A stretch of 64,000 nt of DNA from Cycas panzhihuaensis (GCA_023213395.1 CM041465.1:72981741-73045740), one strand, 5' to 3'. Shown: positions 23,900 through 35,364, counted from the stretch's first letter. The notes: generated by a model not told the origin, from the sequence alone. Numbers and translations are program-made.

Positions 23900-24790
23900 G
23901 ATTTCTTCATGCGATAATCAGGAGTTATGTGGCCAACCTTGCCACAATAATGATAAATAACATTGGCTTTTGAGATGCCAATGTTCATATTCCTAAATTG
24001 TTTTGTAAGTGAAGGTTTGAGAGTTTATTTGGCCTTCAACTTGGCCATGAAAACTCATGAAGTGGATGTACCATCATTACTTTCTTTATCATAAATTTGC
24101 TCCTCTTGAAATAATAAACTCTCTAATTGATTGAAGGACATGCTAAAAAAAGAGCCATCTCGTATGACAGATGAGATAAAACCATTAAAATCTTTAGGCA
24201 AAGCTCGAATGGTGGTGGTTACAAGCTCATCTCTAGAAGCAGGTTTGCTTAAAGTATTCAATTCATTACAAATTTCTTTAATAGAAGTAAGAAATATTGA
24301 TATAGGCTTTATATACTTTATAGAATAAAGTTTTGCTTTCACCAACAATATGCAAGCTTCATCTCGCCTTTCATACAAAAAGGACAAAATGTCCCAAGCT
24401 TCCTTAGTTGTTTTAGCATTTGAAATGTTTTGACCAACATTCATATCAATAATCATATGTAAAAAAACCAAGGCTATTTCATCATTAGCTTCCCAAGTGG
24501 CAACATAATCAGCATCAGCATCAACAACAACACCATCAATCTCCATAGGTTCAGGTAAAGGAATTCTGCCAGAAACATAACCCCAAAGTTAATTCATTTT
24601 TAAGAGGTTTTGTGTTCACCTCTTCTAATCTTGATAATTCTCTTGACCTATCAACTTGATTATGCATGTATTAAGCATGTTTAAAACAACCATATTTAAG
24701 TTGTAAAGAGTTTGAAGCTAGTAGATGACTTAGAAACTTAATGTTTTCGTCCCTTAAATTCTACCTTCTAACAAAACCAACAGTCATGAT
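23900..24790 (-). pseudogene. gag: element E gag with zinc knuckle
   Basis: The 163-codon frame 24055-24546 is a UBN2-type gag core (DADYVATWEANDEIALVFL, TTKEAWDILSFLYERRDEA, IRALPKDFNGFISSVIRD). The N-terminus extends to an ATG near 24788 (MTVGFVRR) across stops. A knuckle at about 23913-23955 reads YHYCGKVGHITPDY: first and last Cys are Tyr. Confidence 0.9.
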
Positions 24791-27176
24791 CTTGCTAGAA
24801 AATCCAACAACTAAATAGAGTGATGAGGGGTGGAGGACTAGGCAAAAGAGTTGGTCCAACCCTGATCTATAGAAGAGATCCAACAGTTGACCAAGCCAAA
24901 TCTAGAACAAGGCAGGTAGGGTTGATCTGCATGAACGTACCATGCTTTCCTTATGATTCATATCCCCAATAATACCATTTTCGAACCTCATTTCTCTTAA
25001 GCAACCTTAATTGTCGTGCACTGACTGTACGATCGGTTGGTTCCCTAGGGAGTGCACCAAACTTAAGGTTATTTTAAAGGCAAGGTTTGAACCTTTTTCG
25101 GACCTCTCCTACTTGATTTTAAAGTCACTTTTTAGAAGATTAAAGTGGACTTTAGAGTTTATTTTACTTGGATGATGTAGATGCTTAATTAATGTTTACA
25201 ATGAAAAGAGCTTAAAAAAAAAGCAACCAAGTTCATCAAAATGAACACTTTGAGTGTTTTACAAGACCACTTTATGAAATGAAGTAGTGTTATCAAATCC
25301 AAGTAAAAGAGTACTTGAGTATAATAAAAAAAGTTTAAGAAAGTAAGCACTTGAAGAAGGTGCTAAGTACTCAATGACAATAAGCAAAACTTTTGTGTTG
25401 AAAATGCAAGTGGGTTCCTTTTAATGCTGAAGATGAAGAGAGAAAGATCACTTGCAAACTGAAGACGTCAAACACCAAGTGTTGGGACTTTAAAATAGTC
25501 CCAACGATCAACAAAATAAGTGATTTTAGTAAGTAACAAGTCTCCTTAAACCCTTTTTGTGATTAAGAGGAATAGGTCACCATGTAAGGTACCTTAAGAA
25601 AAGTGTTGAAATAGTGATAAAGGTCACTTTGACAAGGTAACAACACTTAAAAATCACTTCTAACAAAGATGTTTAACACTAGTAAACATGGAATAAGTGT
25701 TAAATAAGACTTAAAGTGTCAAAAAATAAGGGCTGAAATTTAACTTTTTTTTACAACTTTGAGCAACAAGGACACCACGCAAGGAGCCTTAATGAACAGT
25801 TTAATCAAGCATTTTAAATTTTCAATTATAAGAAAATGATTAAACATCAGCCATTTCATGAAGTCACTATGTATCAATGAAGAATTTTGACTTTTAAAAG
25901 TGAAAAAAAGATGAATTTTTCCTTTAAAAATCATAAGCATTAGGTCACGATGCAAGGTGCCTTTAATGAAAATTGCTTAAAAGAGGAAAATTTTTCACTT
26001 TTTAATGTGAATAATCAGTAAAAATCACTTGAATTAGTCTTTTTAACACTAAAGTGAAATTATTAGTGTCAAAAAACTAAAAACAGCTGAAAAAGAGTGA
26101 GATTTGGTTTTAAAATGATTAAAGTGATTAATAAAACACTTGAAAAATAAACTTTAGGACTTTTAAAAGTTATGTAATAAGAAATATTCATGGAATATTT
26201 TGAATTATATAAAGTAAAGTTAGAATTGAAAAGTCCAAAAATGAAAATTTTCAATGAAATTTTATTTTTATCGACTTGTTGTCACCCGCGCACCTCCATG
26301 AGACTTCAGAGAGATCGAACTCACAAACCAAAGATTGGATTGAGCCTAAATTTTAGATGGAGCTTAGCAATGTGATGATAGAGGTTCAACTCAAGTTTCA
26401 CGAGCTAAGACAAAGTACAGAGAGAGAACGAAGCCAATCTATGTTTGAGGAGGATGCATGGTCGTGGAGTGCAAAATGAGAGTCGTACGGCCATCTAGGG
26501 TTTTAAACTCACAAGCTACTCACTAAATCTCTTCACTTAAGTCTATTACAGCTACATGCAAGGTCAGAATATGGACAGCTAGCCTGGATTGAAGAAAATG
26601 GGTGAAAATGTCTATTTTTGATGTAGAAATCACTAAGAACTGTGATAAAACGTTTCAACTCTGCTAAGAAACATTAGATAACAGTTGTAGATTACTAATA
26701 TCAGCTTGAGAACTGATTTATAGTCAAGAACAAGCTAAATAAAATCAGCACTAGAGATTTGGAGTTTTTCAGTGGGGTTTGAGGGCTAAAAATGCCCAGA
26801 ATTTGATCCACAGCCTACAAGAACTTTGAAACTTGAAATAATCTCAGTCAGTGAGATTAAAAAATTATCATAACACTCCAGCACCCTGATCTGCATGAAG
26901 AACCAACTCAAAAATCTAATTTTTAATGAAAAAACACAAAAAAAAATGTGAGTAGATTAACTCAAAACCCTTGAAAGAGATTTAAAAAAATTTCAGATCT
27001 AAGTATAATTAGTTCCAGCTATTAAAATGCTCCAAAAACATTTTTAATCTATAATAGTAAGTTTAGACAAGCCTTGAATCACCTTCGAGAGCAAAGGTCG
27101 TCACCAAGGGTTTCTAAAACCCACTCTCAATCTCCCTTGAAGAAGAAATCAGAACAGAGGGAACTAGTCTCCTCTT
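24791..27176 (-). other. element E long leader
   Basis: About 2.4 kb between gag and PBS with no gene recognised, which is long for copia. It holds the diverged 180-bp repeat listed separately. Short frames here lack motifs. Confidence 0.6.
25565..26110 (-). repeat. diverged tandem repeat, period about 180-200 bp, in leader of E
   Basis: The landmark GGTCACCATGTAAGGTACCT (25568) recurs as GGACACCACGCAAGGAGCCT (25768) and GGTCACGATGCAAGGTGCCT (25944). Each is followed by TTAA(T/G)A and an AT-rich stretch. Three units by eye. Confidence 0.6.
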
Positions 27177-27188
27177 GCTCTGATACCA
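27177..27188 (-). other. element E primer-binding site
   Basis: The minus strand reads exactly TGGTATCAGAGC, two bases inside the 5' LTR. Confidence 0.92.
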
Positions 27189-27190
27189 AA

Positions 27191-27741
27191 TATTGAGAAG
27201 GTCAAAAGATAAGAATGCCTAAGACCAATAAAATGAAAGATTATGAAGATAGTTCACTCTAGTTCTAAAAAGCATAAGAGCATAACTAAAAGATAAGCAA
27301 GACGAAGATCAAAGGAGCAAGATGATACCAAAGTATAAGGAGAAGGAATTAGTCATACTTCAAGGAATACCAGTTGATAAACAAACTGATAGCATAACAT
27401 TACATCAATTCTACATGTGAGACATGAAGAAAGGTCTTAATATATAGAGATACTGAGGTTACATAACAATTGGATATTTGACAAGTGGCAAACATCCAAG
27501 CTACATATAGTGCATGTCTTGCATGTCATGCATGAAGGACATATGTCCTTTTGGACTTTCAAATGAGCAAAGATGCATGAGAGTCCATTTGACCCTTTAG
27601 TTACAATGTTATGTCACTAGGAGGAATGTGGGTGTGTGCTTTATCACTTAAGTGATAAGTCACTCCATAAAATACAAAATAATAAATGAAAGAATAAAGT
27701 GAATAAAGTACATACTTAACATATAAACATAAGGTTTAACA
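27191..27741 (-). repeat. element E 5' LTR, about 551 bp
   Basis: Bounded by the PBS at left and by resumption of element D sequence (AGATGCAAGTGG equivalent) at 27742. On the minus strand it starts TGTTAAACC. Similar to 20057-20533. Confidence 0.9.
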
Positions 27742-28020
27742 GTTGGATGCAAGTGGGTCTGCAAGACAAAGTTCCATTTCGATGGAGAGGTGGATAAGTA
27801 TAAGCCTAGACTTGTTGCGTAGGGATTCAAATAGAAAGAAGGAATTGACTATGAGGAGACGTTTTCACTAGTCTCCAGAATGATAACGATTTGATTGCTC
27901 ATTTCCTTAATAGTTGCTTACAGTTGGAAGTTATACCAGATGGATGTAAAGTCTGCATTTCTTAATGGAGATCTAAAGGACAAGATATATATGTCACAGC
28001 GTCTGGGATTCGTTAAGGAT
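27742..28020 (+). pseudogene. element D reverse transcriptase, first part
   Basis: Resumes D after insertion E: CKWVCKTKFHFDGEVDKYK, KEGIDYEETFSLVSRM, LYQMDVKSAFLNGDLKDKIYM, RLGFVKD. These are the copia RT fingers and palm start, with the first catalytic Asp in QMDVKSAFLNG. Stops occur where Gln is expected in GFK*KEG. Ends at the target of F. Confidence 0.92.
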
Positions 28021-28563
28021 TATAGTAGAAGCTTTTAACTTATTATAGAAATAACATAAAGATTCACAGATACTAATCTAATATAGGCTCAAATAGATCT
28101 CCTCAACCTCAAATAATAATGAATATTATAAATTCACCATAAACACTAAAATAAAGTAAAGGAAATAGTACAAATAAAAGGTAAATATATTATCTAAAAA
28201 TAATACTGGAAAGTATAAAAATATACAACATAATATCCTTACTGAATGCTTACCCCTTCGAGGCGGGAATCCTTCGAATATCTCATGCCAAAAGGCCGAG
28301 CCAATTGCAGCCCTAAAATCGAAAATATGGAAGAGATCCAACTGAAGTGATGATCCAAAATTAGGGCTTTGATCCCTATTTATAATGGTCAATTATTATC
28401 CTATTTGAAGTCAGCTAGAATTAGGACAGTTCACTGGGAGTGAACCATTAATGAAGTCAGCCAGAAGACTAACTTATAGGTCAATTAATATTCTTGCACT
28501 CATTTTTGGGAGTTTAAGTCAGCTGACATGCCCCCAAAGAGAGGGTTTTCCTATAACGCAACA
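28021..28563 (-). repeat. element F 3' LTR, 543 bp
   Basis: The outer end has decayed from TG to TA (TATAGTAGAAGC against TGTAGAGGAAGC in the partner). The inner end is ACGCAACA. A TATA box (ATTATAAATAGG on the minus strand) lies at about 28374-28386. Confidence 0.95.
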
Positions 28564-28576
28564 AGTCCCCCCTAAA
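28564..28576 (-). other. element F polypurine tract
   Basis: The minus strand reads TTAGGGGGGACT immediately before the TGTTGCG LTR start. Confidence 0.85.
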
Positions 28577-29375
28577 AAATGCTTTGCCCTCAAAGGCATT
28601 GGTAGCTTTGAAAATTGTTGTATCCATTTGTTTGACTCCCATGTCATGTTTTCTGTATCCAATATTCGCCATTTTATGAGGTACTATTTGACGTGTCTTG
28701 TTTGAAGTTGCTTGGTGTGAATTTGGAGTATCCCTTCTGGTTTTAGTATAATCTATCATTCTTCATTGAGTTCTGGCAAAGATGTCCGTGGTACTATTTT
28801 GTCATCGATCTTTTTCTTCAGCATGAAACATGAAAAGTATCATGGATCTTACTTGTTGTCGGTAACTTAAGTTTGTAGGCTACTTCCTTGATTCTATCAA
28901 GTATTTGATATGGTCCAAAATATCGAGGAGTGAGCTTTTGTGTCTTCGTCTTGCTCAATGACGTTTGTTTGTATGGTTGCAACCAGAGGAAAACCCAATC
29001 GTCTTTCTGGAAGCTCCTTTCGGATTGTTGTGCATTCACTTGTTGCTTCATTCTGTTCCTCGCCATTACCAAATTATCCTTCAGAATTCTAACCATGTCT
29101 TCCATTTGCTTTTGGTGTTCTTGGACATCTTGAACTTGAGATGATCCATTCCATGTCAATAGAGATGGCGGTTGGTATCCGTAAAGAGCCGGGAGTGGTG
29201 TCATCTTGGTGGAAGAGTGGTATGTTGTATTATACCACCACTCAGTTAAGTGCAGCCACTTGTGCCACTGATTTTGTTTATCTGAACAGAAAATTTTCAA
29301 GTAACCTTCCAGACATTTGTTGACTATCTCTGTCTGTCCATCCGTTTGGGAATGATATGATGTGCTCGTGTGCAA
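28577..29375 (-). pseudogene. element F integrase C-terminus and chromodomain
   Basis: Frame 28818-29375 holds the end of the integrase core (TSYHSQTDGQTEIVNKCLEG, with the catalytic Glu in the TE pair) and the GPY/F module (RYFGPYQILDRI, VAYKLKLP). A chromodomain follows at about 28600-28720 (EGILQI..., YLIKWRILDTENMTWE). Stops at the FHVSC junction and inside the chromodomain break the chain. Chromodomains bind methylated histone H3 tails and guide insertion into heterochromatin. Confidence 0.93.
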
Positions 29376-29990
29376 TTTTGTACCTGCAATTCTGAATAAA
29401 TCCTTCCAAAATTTACTAGTGAATTTTGAGTCCCTATCGCTAACAATAGTTTTAGTAAACCCATGTAGTCTATGGATTTATTTCATATATAGTTTTGCAA
29501 TGTCACTTGCCTTTGTTGTTAACTGTAGTCCTCGAAAATGACTATACTTTGTTAATCTATCTATCGTGACAAAGATCACATCTTTACCTTCTGATTTTGG
29601 GAGACCTGTAATAAAATCCATTGAAATTTCTTCCCATTTTTGGTTAGGAATTGGTAAGGGTTGTAGGAGATCTGGGATCTTTACATATTCTACCTTGTTT
29701 CGTTGACAAGTATCACATTCTGTAACGAATTTTTGAACATTTGATTTCAAACCCTTCGAAAAGTATGATGCTTTTATCCTCTGATATGTCTTATCTATAT
29801 CAGTGTGGCATGCTTCTAGGACAGAATGTGCTTCTTGCAATATAATTCCTTTTAATTTGGAAGTTTTGGGAATACAGATTTTGTCATCCTTAAGAATCAG
29901 ATCGCCCTTTTGTTGGTATTTATTTGAATTACTGCCCTTGATATTATCTAGGAGTTTTGGGTATCTTAGATCTGCCATATATTCAGTTAT
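29376..29990 (-). pseudogene. element F integrase N-terminus and core
   Basis: Frame 29478-29978 (166 codons) carries the HHCC zinc finger (EAHSVLEACHTDIDKTYQRI, CDTCQRNK) and the core start KWEEISMDFITGLPKSEG with the first catalytic Asp, then VTIDRLTKYSHF. The second Asp block (IVSDRDSKFTSKFW) lies after a stop, at about 29400-29460. Confidence 0.93.
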
Positions 29991-31340
29991 GATAGATTTT
30001 AGTCATAAAGACATAATTGTTGATATCAATTGTACTGAAAGACCTTCCTTTGTTTCATCTAGGATTCATGATAATGTGTCTGCTATAATATTCTCCTTGT
30101 CTTTCTTATATACTATCATGAAGTCAAAATTCTATAATTTACTGACCTGTTTTTGTTGTTCATCGAATAATGTCTTCTGTCTAAGGAAGTACTTCAGACT
30201 ATCATGATCTATGCGCACCTAAAAGGAATTTCCCAGTAGATATTATCGCCATTGTTGGATAGCATGCATGATTGTGAGCATCTCCTTATCATAAATGGGT
30301 TTGAATTTTTCTTTATTATTTAACCTCCAACTCTCATAAATTATTGGTCTTTCATCTTGGAGTAAGACTGCTCCTATTCCAAATCCCGATACATCACACT
30401 CCAATATAAATGGTTTCGAAAAATCAGGTGTTGCTAAGACTGGAATTGTTACCATAGTCTTCATAAGATCACCAAAAGCTTTTTCTGCTTTCAGGTTTCA
30501 AACAAACACGTCTTTCTTTGTTAAATATGTGAGTGGAGCTACTAGGTGTGCATAGCCCTTTATGAACTTCCTAACAAACCTTGATGTCCCCAAGAATCCT
30601 TGAACTACTGTAATATTTGTTGGGGTTGGCCAATTGACAATTGCTTGTATCTTCTTTGAGTCAATCTTTATGCCTTCTTTAGTTATGATGTGGCCTAAGT
30701 ATTCTAGTTCTTCTTTTGCAAACGAACATTTCTTCTTGTTGGTAAAGAATTGATTATCACGCAAAATTTTAAAAGCAATTTTCAGATGTTCTAGATGCTC
30801 TTCCCACGTCTTACTATAGATTAAGATATCATCAAAGAAAATTAACACAAATTTGTGTAACAATTGCCTGAAGGTATCGTTCATGGTGCTCTAAAATATT
30901 GTCGATGCGTTCATTAATCCAAATGGCATTACCCTAAATTCAAATAGACCTTCATGTGTTTTGAGCATTGTCTTGTAGACATCTTCTTTCCTTATCCAGA
31001 TTTGATGATATCCTAAGCGTAAATCAATTTTTGAAAAGTACTTTTCTCCATGGATTTTATCCAATAGATCGTCAATGCGGGGCATCGGGTACATGTTCTT
31101 GACTGTTAATTGATTGAGACCTCAGTAGTCCACACACATTCTATATGAACCATCCTTCTTTGAACTGATAATAACTGGTGTTGCGAATGGGCTTGTTCTA
31201 GTGGTAATGCTCCCTTGGGATAGTAGTTCGTTTGTGATTTTCTCGATCTCTTTCCGTAGATGATACAGATGTCTATATGGTCGAATGTTGATTAGCGCTG
31301 CACTTGGTATAAGTTCAATTGCATGTTGATTTTCTCGAAG
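29991..31340 (-). pseudogene. element F reverse transcriptase and RNase H
   Basis: Minus-strand RT runs from about 31340 to 30498. It shows YPMPRIDDLLDKIHG, FSKIDLRLGYHQI (first Asp), FEFRVMPFGLMNAST and LIFFDDILIYSKTWEEH with an intact FFDD, then CSFAKEELEYLGHII. RNase H follows in 30243-30464: FILECDVSGFGIGAVLLQ, KEMLTIMHAIQQWR. A stop separates the two RT frames near 30888. The end of RNase H to 29991 is fragmentary. Confidence 0.95.
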
Positions 31341-31546
31341 AGGTGGTAGTCATTTTGGTTCATCGAACACTGTCTTGTATTCTTCTATAATTTGTTGAAT
31401 CTTCGGTGGAATATCCTCGATTTCAACCTTATAGCATATCATAATGTATGCTGATGGTTTTTTTCTGAGGAGCTTCTCCATTCGGTGTGATGAGACCATT
31501 TGTACTGGTGGCATTGCTTGTTCCGCAATCAAGATTTATGTCCTCC

Positions 31547-31861
31547 TCAAAAGCACATAAATATGGTCATATAATTAGTGACTATATTACCTAGAGTTTG
31601 AAGCCATTGAATTTCCAATACTGCATTTACACCGCCAATTTGCATTGTGAACATGCATGTGTTTGTGCAATATTCGCCCATTTGTAAATTGATTTTTCTA
31701 TAAAATCCTCCACACGGTGTTGTTTTCCCATTTGCAATTGACACTTGGAATGTATTTATTGGTTCTATTTTAATTTCAAGCTTCTTTGCAATTGCCATGT
31801 TTATAAAGTTATGTGTACTACCACTATCGACTAGAATTGCGACAGGTGCCCCTTTTATCAT
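31547..31861 (-). pseudogene. element F aspartic protease
   Basis: Frame of 104 codons with GAPVAILVDSGSTHNFIN, the intact gypsy protease active site, and the later GGVNAVLEIQWLQTLG block. In gypsy elements this domain sits between gag and RT, as it does here. 31341-31546 is the protease-RT linker. Confidence 0.92.
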
Positions 31862-31879
31862 CCCTTGGAACCAAAGTGT

Positions 31880-33007
31880 TTGTGGCGTAACACTTTATCT
31901 TATAATTGCTTGAGGTGATATGTATACGTTTTCTGTATCTAGCTCCAACAGTTCGTCTACTTCATCATCCTCTGGCTTTTCTTTGACTTCTTCATGAATT
32001 TCCTTGGGTGCCTCTTCTCCCTTTGATATTGTTGTATCTTTTGTATTAATCATATATACCTTCTTGTTGGTGCATTGATGTTCGTGATTCCACTTCATAC
32101 CATGTTTGAAACAAGTTCATTTCTTCATGTGTTCTTCCTTTGTTGTTGTCTCTTGATTATTTCTAATTGCTAATGGAGCCTCAACTTTAGTTCCTCACCT
32201 ATTCCAATTTGGGTTAAATCCTTACAAGTTTTCCGTTCTGCGTGTGAATGTAGGTATAGTTTCCTATAATTCTGCTTCTACGCATCTTGTTGTTTTGATT
32301 ACTGAATCTAATGTTGGTGCCTCTATTGCTTTTAGACGATATCTTATTGGAGGTTTCAATCTGCTAATGTATGTTTCTAGAAGGAGTTTTGGTGGCACTG
32401 TTAACGGAATCAGACATTATAACACTTGAAACTATTTAGTAAACTCTTGGACTAAGCTTGTTTGCTATAATCTTGTCAACAGAACGAAATAGTCCGTACT
32501 CCATGAGTATTCATATTAGGTTATAAACCCATGCTTCATGTTGTGCCAGCTTACTGCCTGTTTTCCACTTGTTCGAAGCCACCATGAATACCATTTTAAG
32601 GCTCGATCGTACAAATGTAATGATACCAAGGATGCTTGCTCATGTTCCGGTACAGCGTAGATTGAGAAATAGGTTTTCATCTGTAAAATCCATCCTCTTA
32701 TATCCCTTGATTCATCGGGGTCAAACTTCTCTAAGGTAATCTTTAACATTGTCGTCCCTTCGTTACTCTTGCAGGTTCTTCTTTGATATTGTCCTCTTGT
32801 TTTAAATCTTCTTTCGAAATTGTTTGTATTTCCTTGTTCTATTTTCTTTTCTTGTTTGGTCCATATTGGTTCTGCTTGTTGTCCACCCAATTTTATGTTG
32901 ATTTTGTGCACGAGGTCCGTGAGGCCTACTAATGAAGCCAAGATTTCCTTTCCCACTTCGTCTGTGGTGATCTGTTACTGACTGGATTGGCCTTGGGCAG
33001 TCGACAT
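31880..33007 (-). pseudogene. gag: element F gag with chromovirus zinc knuckle
   Basis: Start ATG at 33005-33007 (MSTAQG), followed by a stop at codon 11 where Gln is likely. The 146-codon segment 32516-32956 holds the Retrotrans_gag core (GWILQMKTYFSIYAVPEHEQ, HLYDRALKWYSWW). A knuckle at 32072-32113 has the chromovirus spacing C-x2-H-x7-H-x-C, with the second Cys changed to His. An acidic C-terminal tail (31895-32050) leads into protease. Confidence 0.9.
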
Positions 33008-33215
33008 CTTCTTCTATTGTATAACCTTCTTAGAGTGTAACTATGTTTGGGCTTCTCTCAAAATCCATGGGTGGGAGGGTGGGGAAAATTTTCACTTCCT
33101 CCTTGGAAAAAATGTCACCCTCTTGATGGCTGTTAGACTGACTGTATTGATCCTCTCCGAAAAAATTTTGACTATATTCTCAGGAGACACTTTTCCACAT
33201 GATAGCTTCAACGAA

Positions 33216-33227
33216 GCTCTGATACCA
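33216..33227 (-). other. element F primer-binding site
   Basis: Exact TGGTATCAGAGC on the minus strand, separated from the LTR by the two bases AG, the same spacing as in L and H. Confidence 0.93.
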
Positions 33228-33229
33228 CT

Positions 33230-33772
33230 TGTAGAGGAAGCTTTTAACTTATTACAGAAATAGCACAAAGATTCACAGATACTGATCTAATATAGGTTCA
33301 AACAGATTTCCTCAATTTCAGATAATAATGAATATTAGGAATTCACCATAAACACCAAAGTAAAATAAAAGAAATAGTACAAATAAAAGGTAAATATATT
33401 GTCCAAAAATAATACTGAAAAGTACAAAAATATACAACAGAATATCCTTACTAAACACTTGCCCCTTTTAGGTGGGAATCCTCTGAATATCTCAGGCCAA
33501 AAGGTCAAGCCAATTGCAGCCCTAAAGCCGAAAATATGGAAGAGATCCAACCGAAGTGATGATCCAAAATGAGGGCTTTGATCTCTATTTATAATGGTCA
33601 ATTATTATCCTATTTGAAGTCAGCCAGAATTAGGATAGTTCACTAGGAGTGAACCATTAATGAAGTCAGCCAAAAGACTAGCTTATAGGTCAGCTAATAT
33701 TCCTGCGCTCATTTTTGGGGGTTTAAGTCAGCTGACATGCCCCCAAAGAGAGGGCTTTCCTGGAACGCACCA
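33230..33772 (-). repeat. element F 5' LTR, 543 bp
   Basis: TGTAGAGGAAGC to ACGCACCA; same length as its partner with scattered substitutions. TATAAATAG on the minus strand near 33583-33595 marks the promoter. Confidence 0.96.
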
Positions 33773-33777
33773 AGGAT

Positions 33778-34890
33778 AGCTAGGAGCACCTTGTCTGCTA
33801 TCTGAAGAAGTCAATCTATGGCCTGAAACAAGCACCCCATGCTTGGTATAAAAAGATGGATGCGAAGTTGAAAGCTGAAGGTTTCAAGATTTCAGAACTC
33901 AACACGAATCTCTATGTGAAGAGAAGAGGGACTTCAATAGTTGCTTGCATGATGTGTGTGGATGATTTGGTCACCGGTGGTAACTGTGGCAAGGCTATTT
34001 CTAAAGTCAAATCCAATCTGGGAGCTTCATTTGACGTGACAGACCTTGGGAGGATTCACTACTTCTTGGGCATTCAGGTCAGGCAGATGGATGACAAGAT
34101 CGTGTTGTTGCAGTCACAGTATTTGAATAACTTGCTGGAGAAATTTGGAATGCAGAATTACAAACTAATTGCAACACCATGTGTAAAAGACACAAAGTTG
34201 TAGAAGGATATAGCCAAGCCTTCTGTAGATGGCACAAAGTATCGCCACTTGGTAGGGACTCTGATCTATTTGACTCATACCAAGCCTGATATCACATACG
34301 TTGTCGAGTTGGTTTCCCGCTACATGCAGAATCCTTAGAAATCTCATTTGGTTGTAGCGAAGAGGATTCCAAAGTATTTGAAGGGGACAATCAATCTTGG
34401 TCTCGAACACTATTGAGGTGAAGAGATACAATTGCATGGCTACACGGATGTTGATTGGGGAGGAGATTCTAACGATTAGAAATCCACTACTAGATACTTG
34501 TTTCGTGTTGGCAATGGATTTGTTTCGTGACAGTCAAAAGAACAACAAATTGTGGGACTCTCTTCTAAAGAGGCAGAATATCAAGGACTCAGTGCGGGTG
34601 CGAAGGAAGTCGTATGGTTGCAAGGTCTCTTGGAGTTTCAAATAGACACCCAGTTATTTTTGTTGATAATCAAAGTACCATTCACCTATCAAAGAATCCA
34701 GAGTTTCATGTACGTACGAAGCACATTGAGATTCAACACCATTACATTCATGAACAGATCAAATTAGGGAAGCTGCAGATCAACTACTGTCCAAGTGAAT
34801 TCTAGCTTGCGGACGTGTTCACTAAACCTATCACGGAAGATCAATTCACGAAGATGCGTACCGGACTTGGACTCATCAATGTTACCCTTG
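33778..34890 (+). pseudogene. element D reverse transcriptase (second part) and RNase H
   Basis: Continues D after F: YLKKSIYGLKQAPHAWYKKMD, then frame 33856-34203 with MMCVDDLVTGG (YVDD changed to CVDD), DVTDLGRIHYFLGIQV and CVKDTKL. RNase H follows: GLSSKEAEYQGLSAGAKEVVWL, FVDNQSTIHLSKNPEFHVRT, KHIEIQHHYIHEQI, LADVFTKPI. Stops include the codon after KDTKL and the one before LADVF. Confidence 0.94.
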
Positions 34891-34987
34891 AGAGGGGATG
34901 TATCGACAAGGATAAAGAAGCTACAGGATAATCCCAGCGTTCGTGATAACACAACTATTGCAGTTGGCAAGGTCCCCACATTCATAT

Positions 34988-34997
34988 AAAGGGGGGA
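34988..34997 (+). other. element D polypurine tract
   Basis: AAAGGGGGGA directly before the 3' LTR start TGTTAACGTGG. Confidence 0.9.
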
Positions 34998-35364
34998 TGT
35001 TAACGTGGCAGTTAATTATTAAGCCACTTAGTTAATATTAATGTGGTTTAATTAAGCGAAAAGGTGCAAAACCAAAAGGTGCGACTTATTCAGAGGGTCA
35101 CAGCCCTAATTAGGTGACACCTCTTTGAAGAATATAAATGCCTTGAGCCCTTGTGTATTCAATGGATGATTATATCAATCCATTGTGAAATAATCAAGTG
35201 ATCCATCAAGGATCCTTTTGTGGTGGGTTTTATTCCGAAAATGTTTTTCCATGTAAATCTTGTATACTGTGTGTCTGTTTTCTGTGTATATATATTTGCT
35301 TGTTGTGTATGGTAAAAGATTCTACGATTGAGAATATTTGTATATGATTTCATGTTCTCAAACA
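34998..35364 (+). repeat. element D 3' LTR, 367 bp
   Basis: TGTTAACGTGGCAG to TCTCAAACA, followed by the GTGAT target duplication. TATAAATG box near 35133. Similar to 15855-16220. Confidence 0.93.

Larger units (their letters stand above)
20057..27741 (-). mobile_element. element E: copia retrotransposon inserted in D
   Basis: Minus-strand order is 5' LTR (27191-27741), PBS, long leader, gag, protease, integrase, RT, RNase H, polypurine tract, 3' LTR (20057-20533). It lies inside D. The left LTR lacks about 65 terminal bases, and D has lost about 465 bp at the junction, so no target duplication is visible. Coding domains are relatively well preserved but contain stops. Confidence 0.93.
28021..33772 (-). 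mobile_element. element F: full-length Ty3/gypsy chromovirus inserted in D
   Basis: Two LTRs of equal length, 543 bp, and a perfect 5-bp duplication AGGAT (28016-28020 and 33773-33777). Minus-strand order: 5' LTR, PBS, gag, protease, RT, RNase H, integrase, chromodomain, polypurine tract, 3' LTR. Total 5752 bp, inside the RT of D. Stops in gag, RT and the integrase region make it non-autonomous. Confidence 0.97.
15855..35364 (+). mobile_element. element D: full-span copia retrotransposon hosting E and F
   Basis: LTRs 15855-16220 and 34998-35364 flank copia domains in order. Target duplication is GTGAC (15850-15854) versus GTGAT (35365-35369), differing by one C/T. Inserted element E (20057-27741) interrupts it after integrase, with about 465 bp of D missing there by comparison with its sister G. 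Inserted element F (28021-33772) interrupts RT. Without the inserts about 6.1 kb of D remain. Confidence 0.93.

Noticed and set aside
23727-23960. 77-codon plus-strand acidic frame
   Set aside because: Antisense to the knuckle region of E, whose minus-strand reading gives the expected CCHC-like order.
28126-28392. 88-codon frame in the left LTR of F, repeated at 33335-33601
   Set aside because: It is duplicated only because it lies in both LTRs; its start codon overlaps the TATA box of the LTR, so the LTR transcript would not include it.
29803-30207. 134-codon plus-strand frame
   Set aside because: Shadow of the integrase and RNase H coding of F on the other strand.
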